Below, piece after piece: positions 17,097 to 25,628 of a DNA stretch of 64,000 nucleotides (position 1 is its first letter; every line of letters begins with the position of its first letter). The position numbers and the translations under genes are program-made. The DNA is from Chryseobacterium suipulveris (GTDB lineage: Bacteria > Bacteroidota > Bacteroidia > Flavobacteriales > Weeksellaceae). The stretch spans positions 459,501-523,500 of the forward strand of contig NZ_CP094532.1 in NCBI RefSeq assembly GCF_022811685.1, written 5' to 3'. The notes beneath the pieces are model-generated. The model saw only the letters and a list, made by a program, of their open reading frames with translations. It made no database searches and had not been told where the DNA came from.

Positions 17097-17996
17097 ATGA
17101 AAACTTTAATCTCCGTTATCGGAACCACTGGAATCGGCAAAACGAAACTCGCCATCGGAATCGCGAAACATTTCGGGACCGAAATCGTTTCCTGCGATTC
17201 GCGCCAGTTTTTCCGGGAGATGAAGATCGGAACCGCCACACCGAGCGACGCCGAACTTGCCGAAGTTACTCACCATTTCATCGGAAACCTTTCCGTGAAA
17301 GATTATTATTCTATCGGACAATTCGAAAAAGATGCTGCGGAAAAACTTGCCGAACTTTTCCAAAAACACGACGTCGCAGTTCTCGTCGGTGGAAGTATGA
17401 TGTACGAAAAAGCCGTCATCGAGGGACTCAACGATTTACCCGAAGCCGACGAAAACCATCAGAAAAGACTCGCCGAAATTTGGGACTCCGAAGGAATCGA
17501 AAAACTCCAGCAAATGCTTCTCGACCTCGATCCCGAATATTACAGAAATGTTGATCTCAACAATCCGCGACGCCTGTTGAGGGCGATCGACATTATTTGG
17601 CAAACAAGAAAAACCTACACCGAAAATATTGCCGATCAGGTAATGAAAAGAAATTTCGAAGTCGTCCGAATTGGGATTGAAGCACCGCGCGAAACAATTT
17701 ACGAAAGAATCAACCAGCGTGTCGAACAGATGATTTCCGATGGATTGGTCGATGAGGCGAGAAGTTTGGTCGACTATAAAAATCTTGTCCCGCTTCAAAC
17801 TGTTGGTTACACCGAGCTATTCAAATACTTCGACGGATCGTGGACTTTGGATTTCGCGATTGAGGAAATCAAGAAAAACTCCCGCAGATTCGCAAAGCGG
17901 CAACTCACGTGGTACCGAAAAGAGGAAAACATCCACTGGGTAAATTTCGAAAATTCGCTGGAAGAATCCTTATCTTTGCTCAAGAAAATAATGTAA
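17097..17996 (+). CDS. miaA: tRNA dimethylallyltransferase
   Basis: Transfers a dimethylallyl group to adenosine 37 of tRNAs that read codons starting with U. From ATG 17097 it has 299 residues, the usual size; the longer frame from 17031 adds a basic stretch not found in the family. The P-loop is GTTGIGKT (residues 9-16), a variant of the usual GPTASGKT. Then come the family motifs VSCDSRQFFREMKIGTA, HHFIG, VGGSMMYEKA and NNPRRLLRAI, and the C-terminal RFAKRQLTWYRKE. It stands alone after the repeat-rich gap. Confidence 0.95.
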   Translation: MKTLISVIGTTGIGKTKLAIGIAKHFGTEIVSCDSRQFFREMKIGTATPSDAELAEVTHHFIGNLSVKDYYSIGQFEKDAAEKLAELFQKHDVAVLVGGSMMYEKAVIEGLNDLPEADENHQKRLAEIWDSEGIEKLQQMLLDLDPEYYRNVDLNNPRRLLRAIDIIWQTRKTYTENIADQVMKRNFEVVRIGIEAPRETIYERINQRVEQMISDGLVDEARSLVDYKNLVPLQTVGYTELFKYFDGSWTLDFAIEEIKKNSRRFAKRQLTWYRKEENIHWVNFENSLEESLSLLKKIM

Positions 17997-18057
17997 CAAT
18001 GTAACAATGTAGCAATGTAGCAATGAAGCAATGAAGCAAGGAAGCAAGGAAGCAATG
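17990..18057. repeat. 9-bp tandem repeat overlapping the miaA stop codon
   Basis: About seven imperfect copies of a 9-mer (GTAGCAATG, drifting to GAAGCAATG and GAAGCAAGG) begin inside the last codons of miaA and continue after its stop. A second A/T-rich word (GTAAATTA) repeats at 18091-18134 just before the next gene. Confidence 0.85.
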
Positions 18058-18140
18058 TTTATTTAATAAGAATAATTTTTTCTGCAGTAGATTGGTAAAT
18101 TGTTACATTGGTAAATTAGTAAATTAGTAAATTGAAAATT

Positions 18141-18704
18141 ATGGCAAACACCCCCTCCAATATGCTTGAACTCGGAACAAAGGCACCTTTCTTCGAACTT
18201 CCCAATCCTTCGCACAGCAACGAAATCCAGTCGCTCGACGAGTTGAAAGGCGAAAAAGGAACTTTGGTGATCTTTATGTGCAACCACTGTCCGTTTGTGA
18301 TTCATGTAATCGACAAACTCACGGAGCTGTATGAAGACTATCAGGAAAAAGGAATCGAGTTCATCGCGATCAATTCCAACGACGTGGAAAAATATCCGGC
18401 GGATTCCCCAGAAAAAATGGTCGAATTCCAGGTGGAGCGTCGGTTTGATTTTCCTTATCTGTACGACAAAAGTCAGGCGGTTGCAAAAGCTTACGACGCG
18501 GCATGCACTCCCGACTTCTATTTCTTCGATGACAAACTCGATTTGATATACCGTGGGCAAATGGACGATTCCCGCCCCGGAAACAGCAAGGAAATCACGG
18601 GTGAAGATTTAATCATTGCCTTTGAAAATCTTCTCGCAGGCGAACCGCAGGAAGAACTGCAGCGACCAAGTATGGGCTGCAACATTAAATGGAAGGCGGT
18701 GTAG
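18141..18704 (+). CDS. Redoxin/AhpC-type thioredoxin-family protein
   Basis: A 187-residue cytoplasmic protein from ATG 18141 (the TTG at 18132 lies within an upstream A/T word repeat). It has the peroxiredoxin-like layout: N-terminal LGTKAPFFELP, the motif FMCNHCPFV near residue 51 (Cys-x-x-Cys), AINSNDVEKYP, and the cis-Pro strand ACTPDFYFFD near residue 121, ending in a conserved C-terminal tail (QRPSMGCNIKWK). This subfamily is widespread but uncharacterised; a thiol-based redox role is inferred. It converges with the MBL hydrolase. Confidence 0.87.
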   Translation: MANTPSNMLELGTKAPFFELPNPSHSNEIQSLDELKGEKGTLVIFMCNHCPFVIHVIDKLTELYEDYQEKGIEFIAINSNDVEKYPADSPEKMVEFQVERRFDFPYLYDKSQAVAKAYDAACTPDFYFFDDKLDLIYRGQMDDSRPGNSKEITGEDLIIAFENLLAGEPQEELQRPSMGCNIKWKAV

Positions 18705-18777
18705 GAACGCGACGAGAAACAATGATTAGCGGCTGCAAGAACTTTTCTCTTCTGTCTTTTTCCTTTAGTCTTTTTTC

Positions 18778-19416
18778 TTACCTAAAAAACGGATTATATT
18801 CCCTCTCAAAACCAATCTTCGTAGGATTTCCGTGTCCGCAGAAAACTTGGGTTTCACCGTCTAAAACGAAAAGTTTAGTTTTAATGCTTTCGAGCAGCTG
18901 CTCGTGGTTTCCTTTGTAGAGGTCGGTTCTCCCGATGCTTCCCTCAAAAAGGACGTCACCAGAAACGACGATTTTTTGTGCTTCGTTATGGAACGCAATA
19001 TGACCGGGTGAATGTCCAGGAACGTGCAGAACTTTGAATTGGTCTTCACCTAAATTTATAGTTTCACCTTCTTTTAAGAATTGAATTTCACCTTCAAACG
19101 GTTTGAAGAAAAATCCAAATTGTCTCGCCGTCATTGGATTTCTGTCGAGGATTTCCTTTTCGGTTTCGTGAATCAGAACGGGAACTTTGTAGCGGTCGTA
19201 AACGGTTTGCAATCCGAGAACGTGGTCGATGTGTGCGTGTGTGAGAAGAATATTCTTTACATTCAGCCCGTTTGCGGAAATAAAATTCGTGAGCGCGGCG
19301 GTTTCCTGCTCGTTGAAATTTCCTGGATCGATGATAAAGCAGTCTTTATGATCGTTTAAAGCGATATAGGTGTTTTCTGAAAAAGGGTTGAAAGCAAAGG
19401 ATTGGAGGTGCATCAT
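18778..19416 (-). CDS. MBL-fold metallohydrolase (glyoxalase II-like)
   Basis: A 212-residue cytoplasmic enzyme. The metal-binding motif THAHIDHVLG (HxHxDH) is at about residues 57-66, followed by HVPGHSPGHIAF, SGDVLFEGSIGRTDL and the final CGHGNPTKIG. This is the layout of small GloB-like hydrolases that cleave thioesters such as S-lactoylglutathione-like substrates; Bacteroidetes may use another thiol. The start is one of two adjacent ATGs (19416 or 19413). The longer frame from 19434 overlaps the promoter box and is rejected. Divergent from the DUF5103 gene. Confidence 0.9.
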   Translation of the reverse strand: MMHLQSFAFNPFSENTYIALNDHKDCFIIDPGNFNEQETAALTNFISANGLNVKNILLTHAHIDHVLGLQTVYDRYKVPVLIHETEKEILDRNPMTARQFGFFFKPFEGEIQFLKEGETINLGEDQFKVLHVPGHSPGHIAFHNEAQKIVVSGDVLFEGSIGRTDLYKGNHEQLLESIKTKLFVLDGETQVFCGHGNPTKIGFEREYNPFFR

Positions 19417-19431
19417 AAACTTCTTTTGCCG

Positions 19432-19439
19432 CAAAGTTA
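19432..19439 (-). promoter_or_regulatory. -7 promoter box of the MBL hydrolase gene
   Basis: Minus-strand TAACTTTG (TAnnTTTG) 15 nt before ATG 19416. Confidence 0.55.
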
Positions 19440-19500
19440 ACCCATTTTCTGTGGAAATGATTTATGGCTCTTCACCAAAATTTTTTAGCTCGTTTTTCGT

Positions 19501-19508
19501 TATCTTCG
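19501..19508 (+). promoter_or_regulatory. Probable -7 box of the DUF5103 gene
   Basis: TATCTTCG is one base from TAnnTTTG and ends 5 nt before ATG 19514, again consistent with a leaderless mRNA. Confidence 0.35.
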
Positions 19509-19513
19509 TACCG

Positions 19514-20725
19514 ATGAAAAACTTATATCTCATTTTGCTTTTTTGCGTTTCGTTCAGCTTTGGTCAGGACATCAGAGGAATCCAACTGTTTAATCCGCAA
19601 ACCAACGACGAAACTCCCGTGATTGGTTTCAATGAGCGCTTGATTCTGCGTTTCGACGACCTTTCCAATTCCAGCACGATTTATCGCTATACGATTAAGC
19701 ATTTCGACAGAAATTGGAATGATGACGGACTCTTTTTCACCGAATATGCGAACGGAAGTTTAAATGGGCTCATCGACCAGTTTCAGTACTCGTTCAACAC
19801 TTTGCAGCAGTACACGAATTATACGCTGACTTTCCCAAATGATAAGATGCAGCCAAAGATTTCGGGAAATTTCGAACTGATCGTCTATAAAGATTCTGCG
19901 AGCAAACCGATTTTTACCAAGAGATTCTCCGTGGTTGAAGATGGGGCGAATCTCGGGTTGAACGTGACCAGAACTTCGGATGCGCGAAATCCGCAAATCA
20001 ATCAGAGAGTGGAAGTACAGGCGATTGGAAATTCCGGGGTTCTGACTTCGAACGTGAATTCTGTTTCGCTGAACGTCATCCAAAACAACAACTGGAATAT
20101 GTCTGTACAGAATCTTCGACCAAGCTCAACTTTAGGGAATAAACTTTTGTTCCAGCAGATGAATTTGGTTTTCCCCGGAAACAACGAGTTTTATTATTTC
20201 GACAATAAGAATCTGATGGGCGCTTTCGATATGGTCGCAGGAAACGAAAATGTGGACGGCGTGAATTACACCTATCTCCATCCAGTTTGGGCTTTTCCGC
20301 TAAATTACCAATATCAACCAGATGTGAACGGAGCTTTCTATTTCCGAAGAAACGATTTGGGAATCGAGCGAAATGCTGATCGCGAAGCAGATTATTCGTG
20401 GGTGTATTTTGCCCTCGACTCCGAAAAGACCGATAAGGAAATTTATGTTTTGGGCGGCTTTAATGACTTTATCCCCTCAACAGAGAACCAAATGTTTTAC
20501 GATGAAAAAGCAAAGAAGTATATCGCCAAAATTTATCTGAAACAGGGATTCTACAATTACATTTTAACGACAAAAAATCCTGACGGCACTTTGAACTTCG
20601 GGGAGATCAACGGGAATTTTTGGCAAACTGAGAATCTTTATCAGGCATTTCTGTATTACCAACCTTTCGGCAGAAACTACGACGGGCTCATTGGTTACGG
20701 CGAATTCCGATCACCAGTTCGATAA
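19514..20725 (+). CDS. DUF5103 domain-containing secreted protein
   Basis: A 403-residue exported protein. ATG 19514 precedes a signal peptide (MKNLYLILLFCVSFSFGQ); the frame is open from 19370 but that part is antisense to the MBL gene. It follows the DUF5103 pattern: IRGIQLFNPQTNDETPVI, YTIKHFDRNWNDDGLFFTEY, then several beta-sandwich domains including a late segment with VLGGFNDF that resembles an early-set, carbohydrate-binding-like module. The family is nearly confined to Bacteroidetes and has no known function. A terminator closes the gene. Confidence 0.88.
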   Translation: MKNLYLILLFCVSFSFGQDIRGIQLFNPQTNDETPVIGFNERLILRFDDLSNSSTIYRYTIKHFDRNWNDDGLFFTEYANGSLNGLIDQFQYSFNTLQQYTNYTLTFPNDKMQPKISGNFELIVYKDSASKPIFTKRFSVVEDGANLGLNVTRTSDARNPQINQRVEVQAIGNSGVLTSNVNSVSLNVIQNNNWNMSVQNLRPSSTLGNKLLFQQMNLVFPGNNEFYYFDNKNLMGAFDMVAGNENVDGVNYTYLHPVWAFPLNYQYQPDVNGAFYFRRNDLGIERNADREADYSWVYFALDSEKTDKEIYVLGGFNDFIPSTENQMFYDEKAKKYIAKIYLKQGFYNYILTTKNPDGTLNFGEINGNFWQTENLYQAFLYYQPFGRNYDGLIGYGEFRSPVR

Positions 20726-20751
20726 CTTCTTACACATAACAACTTTAATAT

Positions 20752-20783
20752 TGCCTGTTTTTAAGCAGGCATTTTTATTTTTC
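20752..20783 (+). terminator. Rho-independent terminator of the DUF5103 gene
   Basis: Stem TGCCTG (20752-20757) / CAGGCA (20766-20771), then TTTTTATTTTT. Confidence 0.88.
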
Positions 20784-21081
20784 TTTCTTAATGATATCAA
20801 TGATTTTCCATATCAGTAATGGCTTTTTCGTAATATATTGATATTCAATTATGATTAATTTAAATAGATATAAATAAGGAAAAGCAAATGGTTATTAGTA
20901 ATTTATTGATATTTTTTTTATCATAAAGCATTAATGATTACAAGAAATTTATATAATATTGATGTTCATGATGAAAAAGATAAGTATTGAATAATATTTA
21001 TTTTTAATTTTTCTCAACTAAAGTATGGTGTGAATGAAAATAAACAATACATTTATTCTGCAATTTTAAAAATCAATAAAA
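20784..21081. other. A/T-rich intergenic region, nothing recognised
   Basis: About 300 bp, strongly A/T-rich. No open frame, hairpin or repeat family was recognised. It may contain the old promoter of the broken protease gene that follows. Confidence 0.5.
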
Positions 21082-21810
21082 ATGAACCGCAAATTTCTCC
21101 TCGCTGCTGCTTTCCTTTCAGCAACATTTGTTTTCGCTCAGGAAGCGCCTTCCAAATTAATTACAGGCAAAAACGGACTTCACGCCGAGTTCCTGAGATT
21201 TGACAAAAATGCACCCGATTTTCAGGGATTGCCAGTTTTGTTTAATGAAAGTTCAAGACAGTTTTCCAACGCTGAAGCCAGAAATTAGGAACCGAAACCG
21301 ATCAGTTGGGTTATGAAGCCCACCGTTTTCTGCAGATGATTAACGGACTTCCTGTGGAATGCGGAATGATGAACGTTCAAACCAAGAACGGCAAAATCGT
21401 TGGTGAAACCGGAAAGTGGATTGTGGACAGCCAAAAATTATCTGCTGCAGCAAAATCGAAACAGATTGCTCTTTCTGAAAGTATCGCATTTCAGAATGCC
21501 TTGAATTTTGTGGGCGCTAAAGTGTACAAATGGGAAAATGCAGACGAAGAAAATATGCATAAAGCAAGCTCAAACAGCGATTTGGCAACCTATATGCCGA
21601 AAGGAGAAAAAGTGTATTACTCGCAACCGACAGATGAAAACCTTTCTGACCTTAAACTGGCTTATAAATTCGATATTTATGCGGAAGAACCTTTGAGCAG
21701 ACAATACGTTTTCGTAGATGCAAAATCAGGAGAAATTCTCGGTACAGAGCAACTCATTCACGAAACGAACGCTCCAGGAACTGCGGTAACCGGCTACAGC
21801 GGAACGCAAA
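21082..21810 (+). pseudogene. Remnant of an M4 (thermolysin-like) metalloprotease: signal peptide and propeptide only
   Basis: The frame starts with a signal peptide (MNRKFLLAAAFLSATFVFAQ) and runs to a stop at 21286. The sequence then continues in another frame (KLGTETDQLGYEAHRFLQ from about 21282) with FTP- and PepSY-like propeptide segments (HRFLQMINGLPVECGMMNVQ; YKFDIYAEEPLSRQYVFVDA). One missing A in the run at about 21281-21285 explains the shift. The homology stops near GTAVTGYSGTQT, where the catalytic domain should begin; no HExxH motif follows. The rest of the frame runs through a terminator and antisense to hemH. So the gene is frameshifted and has lost its catalytic and sorting domains. 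Confidence 0.82.
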
Positions 21811-21815
21811 CGAAG

Positions 21816-21850
21816 CAGCGCCTTCTGAAAAGAGGCGCTGTTTTGATTTT
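21816..21850 (+). terminator. Terminator between the protease remnant and hemH
   Basis: Perfect 8-bp stem CAGCGCCT (21816-21823) / AGGCGCTG (21833-21840), then TTTTGATTTT on the plus strand. It probably belonged to the intact protease gene and may also slow hemH transcription from the other side. Confidence 0.8.
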
Positions 21851-21869
21851 AGGTAATATTGAAGAAGCT

Positions 21870-22937
21870 TCAGACCAAATAGAAATCTCCCAACTCTTCT
21901 TCGCAAAGTGTTTTCACCACTTCAACCCATCGGTCTTCATCGTTCAGACAGGGAATGTAGTGGAAGTTTTCTCCACCCGCGTGAAGGAATTCCTCTTTTC
22001 CTTCAACCGAAATTTCTTCTAAAGTTTCCAGGCAGTCGGAAACAAATGCGGGACAGACGATTGCCAGATTCTTCACTCCTTTTTTCGGTAGATTTTCTAA
22101 AGTTTCGTCAGTGTATGGCTCGATCCACTTGTCTTTTCCCAGTCGTGATTGAAACGTAACCAAAGCTTTTTCTTTGGGTAAATTTAATTTTTCTAAAACC
22201 AATTCAGTCGTTTTGAAACATTGGTGTCGGTAGCAAAACCGGTGACTTGGATTATTTTCGCGTGAGCAGCAATCTTTCAGATTACAGGTTTTTGTTGGAT
22301 CGGTTTTATAGAGGTGTCTTTCAGGAACGCCGTGATAAGAGAACTGCAGTGCGTCGAAATTCTCGGGCAGTTTTTCTCGGATGCTTTCCGCCAAACAGTC
22401 GATGTAGATTTCTCTGTTGTAAAACGGCTGCACATAATTGATTTTCACACCGGGGAAAAATTCCTTTCTCACTTCCTCTGCTTTTTCGACCACCGTTTCC
22501 GTCGTGCTCATCGCGTATTGCGGATAAAGCGGGAAAAGTACAATTTCAGAAACTCCCTGGTCAACCAGCTTTTGGATTCCTGTCCTGATGCTTGGTTCGG
22601 CGTATCTCATCCCGATTTCGACAGGAACGTCCACTAATTTTTGAAGTTTTCTCTGGATCTGTTCGGTAATGACGATCAACGGAGAACCTTCGTCGGTCCA
22701 TACCGTTTTGTAAGCTTCCGCCGATTTTGCGGGGCGTGTTCTAAGAATAATTCCGCGTACCAAAAGCGTTCGGAAAAACCAGCGGTAGTCGATCACGCGT
22801 TCATCCATCAGGAATTCGTCCAGATATTCTTTTACATCTTCAACCTTTGTCGATTTTGGCGAACCGAGGTTTACAAGCAATATTCCTTTTCGGGAATCTT
22901 TCGGCTGTAGATTTGATATTTGCGATTCTTTACTCAA
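21870..22937 (-). CDS. hemH: Ferrochelatase
   Basis: Inserts iron into the porphyrin ring at the end of haem synthesis; cytoplasmic or membrane-associated. 355 residues. Hallmarks: GILLVNLGSPKSTKVEDVKEYL at the N-terminus, FPLYPQYAMSTTETV near residue 138, the catalytic SYHGVPERH near residue 200, and the C-terminal VVCPAF-like AIVCPAFVSDCLETLEEI. Between them is a cysteine-rich stretch (CNLKDCC...CYRHQCF). Such cysteines occur in related ferrochelatases of this lineage and could bind metal or an Fe-S cluster, which is inference. It converges with the protease remnant. Confidence 0.95.
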   Translation of the reverse strand: MSKESQISNLQPKDSRKGILLVNLGSPKSTKVEDVKEYLDEFLMDERVIDYRWFFRTLLVRGIILRTRPAKSAEAYKTVWTDEGSPLIVITEQIQRKLQKLVDVPVEIGMRYAEPSIRTGIQKLVDQGVSEIVLFPLYPQYAMSTTETVVEKAEEVRKEFFPGVKINYVQPFYNREIYIDCLAESIREKLPENFDALQFSYHGVPERHLYKTDPTKTCNLKDCCSRENNPSHRFCYRHQCFKTTELVLEKLNLPKEKALVTFQSRLGKDKWIEPYTDETLENLPKKGVKNLAIVCPAFVSDCLETLEEISVEGKEEFLHAGGENFHYIPCLNDEDRWVEVVKTLCEEELGDFYLV

Positions 22938-22989
22938 AAAAATTGACTTTTAATATTTAAAATTTTAAACTCGTATTCCGACGATTCAG

Positions 22990-23020
22990 TTTTGAACTTG
23001 AAACTTGAAACTCGAAACAA
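22990..23020. repeat. Short tandem word repeat (CTTGAAA family)
   Basis: Three copies of an ACTTGAA/ACTCGAA word end a few bases before the nfu stop codon (minus strand). Confidence 0.65.
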
Positions 23021-23024
23021 AAAT

Positions 23025-23903
23025 CTACTCGTTCACTGCTTCCACTTTTTCCACGAGATCGGGAACGAATTGTTTTAGGATATTTTCAATTCCGCCCTTC
23101 AACGTCGCGGTAGAACTTGGGCATCCTGAACACGCACCTTGAAGTAGCATTTTCGCCACCTTATTTTCTTCGTCGTATTCCATTAATGAAATTTTTCCGC
23201 CATCGCCTTCTACAGCGGGAGCAACGTATTCATTAAGGATATCGGAAATTTTTTGTTCGTTTTCGTTGTATTCGCGGTTGATCAATTTCTCAACGGGAGT
23301 CTCGTGTTTTTGCGGCTCGATGTTCGCAACTCTTCCGCCATTCTGCAGATAGTCGGAAATAAAAGCTCTCACCGGAACCATAATTTCGTGCCACTGGTAA
23401 GTGTCGTCTTTGGTCACTGCCACGAAATTGTCGGAAATAAAAACCTGTGTCACATATTCAAACTCGTCAAAAATTGCTTTTGCCAAAGGAATGTCGTCAG
23501 CTTCTTCCCTCGATTTTGCTTCCAGAAAACCTTCGAGTAAAAATTTCGTGGAAACGAATTTCATCACATTCGGATTGGGCGTCATTTCCGAATAAATCTG
23601 GTACATTTCTTTTCTTTTTTGAAGATAAACCCGTGGATTTGCGAGCAACTCGTCTTCGATAACGGTTTTTAAGATTTCAGCAACGTGTTCCCATTCCACG
23701 GAATCCTGTTTCGCCACAGCAACAAAATTTGCGGTAATGAAAATTCTCTCAACGAAAGGATATTTCAGAAGTTCCTGCGCTAAAGGAATTTCGGAAAGAT
23801 CGGAAGTTCTGTCCAGCTCCAAAGATCCAGGAATCAGGTTGTAATCTGCCACAAACTTCATCACTTTCGGATTCTCTGTCGGCTCTATGATAATCTTTGT
23901 CAT
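23025..23903 (-). CDS. NifU-like Fe-S cluster carrier with two Nfu N-terminal domains
   Basis: Scaffold or carrier that hands Fe-S clusters to target enzymes in the cytoplasm. The 292 residues hold two tandem Nfu_N modules (PTENPKVMKFVADYNLIPGS near residue 7; MTPNPNVMKFVSTKFLLEG near residue 110) followed by the NifU C-terminal domain with cluster ligands GACSGCPSS (CxxC) near residue 258. A duplicated N-terminal module is longer than the one-module E. coli NfuA plan. It stands next to hemH, both minus strand, 121 bp apart. Confidence 0.93.
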   Translation of the reverse strand: MTKIIIEPTENPKVMKFVADYNLIPGSLELDRTSDLSEIPLAQELLKYPFVERIFITANFVAVAKQDSVEWEHVAEILKTVIEDELLANPRVYLQKRKEMYQIYSEMTPNPNVMKFVSTKFLLEGFLEAKSREEADDIPLAKAIFDEFEYVTQVFISDNFVAVTKDDTYQWHEIMVPVRAFISDYLQNGGRVANIEPQKHETPVEKLINREYNENEQKISDILNEYVAPAVEGDGGKISLMEYDEENKVAKMLLQGACSGCPSSTATLKGGIENILKQFVPDLVEKVEAVNE

Positions 23904-23925
23904 TTTATTTATTAAATTTGAGATG

Positions 23926-23933
23926 CAAAAATA
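23926..23933 (-). promoter_or_regulatory. -7 promoter box of the nfu gene
   Basis: Minus-strand TATTTTTG (TAnnTTTG) 22 nt before ATG 23903. Confidence 0.55.
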
Positions 23934-24225
23934 CGGATAAGAAATCGGATAGCGAAGTCCTTATTTTAGACTTTGTCAATCACTGAAATTTTGATGGAAG
24001 ATGGGAGATGGAAGTCTGAAGTCCGAAGACAAAGTATTGAAAGATTGAAATTTCAACAAACTGATCCGAAATCTGAATTGCGAAGCAATCACGAACTCCA
24101 TAAAAATAATAGATTAATTCGTGAGTAAACTTGAAACTTGAAACCTGAGACTTGAAACCTGAAACTTGAAACTTGTAACAAATTCAAACAAATTCAAATT
24201 TATCAAACCAAATCAAACCAAAAGA
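23934..24225. repeat. Intergenic region with tandem words and a 58-bp repeat copy
   Basis: No gene seen. 24075-24132 (GAATTGCGAAGCAATCACGA onwards, ending GTGAGTAAACTT) is a copy of a unit also found at 42807-42862 and 42954-43012. It is followed at 24127-24176 by a run of ACTTGAA/ACCTGAA words and then AAATTCAAAC and AAATCAAACC words up to the next start codon. Confidence 0.75.
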
Positions 24226-24738
24226 ATGGCAATTATTCGTGAGCTTTTAGGCAAAACCCCACAAATCGGTGAAGGAACTTTTTTGGCAGAAACCGCAACG
24301 ATCATCGGCGACGTCGTAATGGGCAAAAACTGCAGTATTTGGTACAATGCGGTAATTCGTGGCGATGTGCATTATATCAGAATGGGCGATAAAGTCAACG
24401 TTCAGGACAACGCCATGCTGCACTGCACCTACGAGAAATTTCCGCTTACGTTGGGTAACAATGTTTCGATCGGTCACAATGCGATTGTTCACGGCTGCAC
24501 GATCCACGACAATGTGCTGATCGGAATGGGCGCGATCGTGATGGACGACTGTTTGGTGGAAAGCAACTCCATCGTGGGTGCAGGTTCGGTGGTTACTCAG
24601 GGAACGCACATCAAGTCCGGCGAAGTTTGGGGCGGAGTTCCCGCAAGAAAAATCAAAGACATTTCCGCCGATTTATTGGAAGGCGAAGTGAACAGAATTG
24701 CAAATAATTACGTGAAATATTCCAGTTGGTACATGTAA
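24226..24738 (+). CDS. Gamma-carbonic anhydrase-like hexapeptide-repeat protein
   Basis: A 170-residue left-handed beta-helix protein from ATG 24226. The frame is open from 24166, but that part is word-repeat DNA. Hexapeptide repeats run from about residue 18 (TIIGDVVMGKNCSIWYNAVIRGDVHYIRMGD) to 140. His residues at HCTYEKF, SIGHNAIVHGC match the three metal ligands of the gamma-CA/YrdA family. It may hydrate CO2 or be a non-enzymatic relative. Terminal helix NRIANNYVKYSSWY is typical. Monocistronic. Confidence 0.9.
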   Translation: MAIIRELLGKTPQIGEGTFLAETATIIGDVVMGKNCSIWYNAVIRGDVHYIRMGDKVNVQDNAMLHCTYEKFPLTLGNNVSIGHNAIVHGCTIHDNVLIGMGAIVMDDCLVESNSIVGAGSVVTQGTHIKSGEVWGGVPARKIKDISADLLEGEVNRIANNYVKYSSWYM

Positions 24739-25055
24739 GGACAAATCGAGCTTTGTCCAAAAACCGAAGGTTTTTTCGAGAATGATTTCAGGAAAACTAT
24801 TTATTGACTCAATAGGAGCGAAATCTGTGTTCCAAATTACACGCAAAATAATCTGCGCTCCGAAGGAGTGATATTACAAATTTAATGATAGAATTAGGCG
24901 TTTACATAATGGTATCTAACATCAATAGGAACGGGCTTTAGCCCGTTTGTTTTAAGTGATTTCATTTGGCTTTAGCCAAAACTTATTTATTTTTAATCTG
25001 AATATCCAGCATTCTATAGTGCTTTTCGTATTAGTTAATTGTCTAAATCGGTATA
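24739..25055. repeat. Intergenic region with REP-like double palindrome (copy 2)
   Basis: No gene seen. AACGGGCTTTAGCCCGTTT (24930-24948) and TTTGGCTTTAGCCAAA (24965-24980) repeat the two hairpins of 6447-6498 with similar spacing. Upstream, 24808-24870 carries AATAGGAGCGAAAT and CTCCGAAGGAGTG, words also present near 6400. Confidence 0.8.
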
Positions 25056-25613
25056 ATGAAAACCTTCCCCCAACTCCAAACACAGCGGCTCCTCTTAAAC
25101 CGTCCCGTTCAATCCGACACCGACGATTTAATCAAGCAGTTGAACACCGATTCCGCATTTTCCGAAAACACGCTCAGTATTCCCTTTCCGTACAAAATCG
25201 AAGACGCGCAATTTTTCATGGAAAATTTGGTGAATAAAGGTTTTGAAGATCAAACCAATTTCACATTTGCAATCAGGCAGAAAGAGCAACCCGCGCTAAT
25301 CGGCGCCATCGGAATTCATATCGACTTTAAAAACAAGAAAGCAGAGCTCGGTTACTGGTTGGGAAAAGATTTCTGGAATCGTGGATTTGTCACCGAAGCA
25401 TTGAAGGAAGTCATCCGCTTCGGGTTTACCGACCTTCACCTAAATAAACTGTACGCATCCCATTTTCCGCATAATCCTGCTTCGGGAAAAATTATGATGA
25501 ACTGTGGTATGAATTTGGAAGCGCAACTAAAAGAGGAATATTTTAAAAACGGGAAACACATCGATGTTTTAAGATATTCCATACTGAAAACCGATTTCGA
25601 AAACGGAATCTGA
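25056..25613 (+). CDS. GNAT family N-acetyltransferase (RimJ/RimL-like)
   Basis: A 185-residue acetyl-CoA-dependent transferase. It begins LQTQRLLLNRPVQSDTDDL, typical of the RimJ/RimL subgroup that acetylates protein N-termini or small amines. It has the core LGYWLGKDFWNRGFVTEALKEVIRFGF near residue 100 and the final NPASGKIMMNCGMN. Substrate unknown. It lies 15 bp upstream of the YihY gene and is probably co-transcribed. Confidence 0.9.
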   Translation: MKTFPQLQTQRLLLNRPVQSDTDDLIKQLNTDSAFSENTLSIPFPYKIEDAQFFMENLVNKGFEDQTNFTFAIRQKEQPALIGAIGIHIDFKNKKAELGYWLGKDFWNRGFVTEALKEVIRFGFTDLHLNKLYASHFPHNPASGKIMMNCGMNLEAQLKEEYFKNGKHIDVLRYSILKTDFENGI

Positions 25614-25628
25614 AATTCCTAAATAAAA

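Noticed and set aside
17990..18057. Possible CRISPR or protein-coding repeat
   Set aside because: The unit is 9 bp with no spacers and begins within the miaA stop region; it is a simple tandem repeat.
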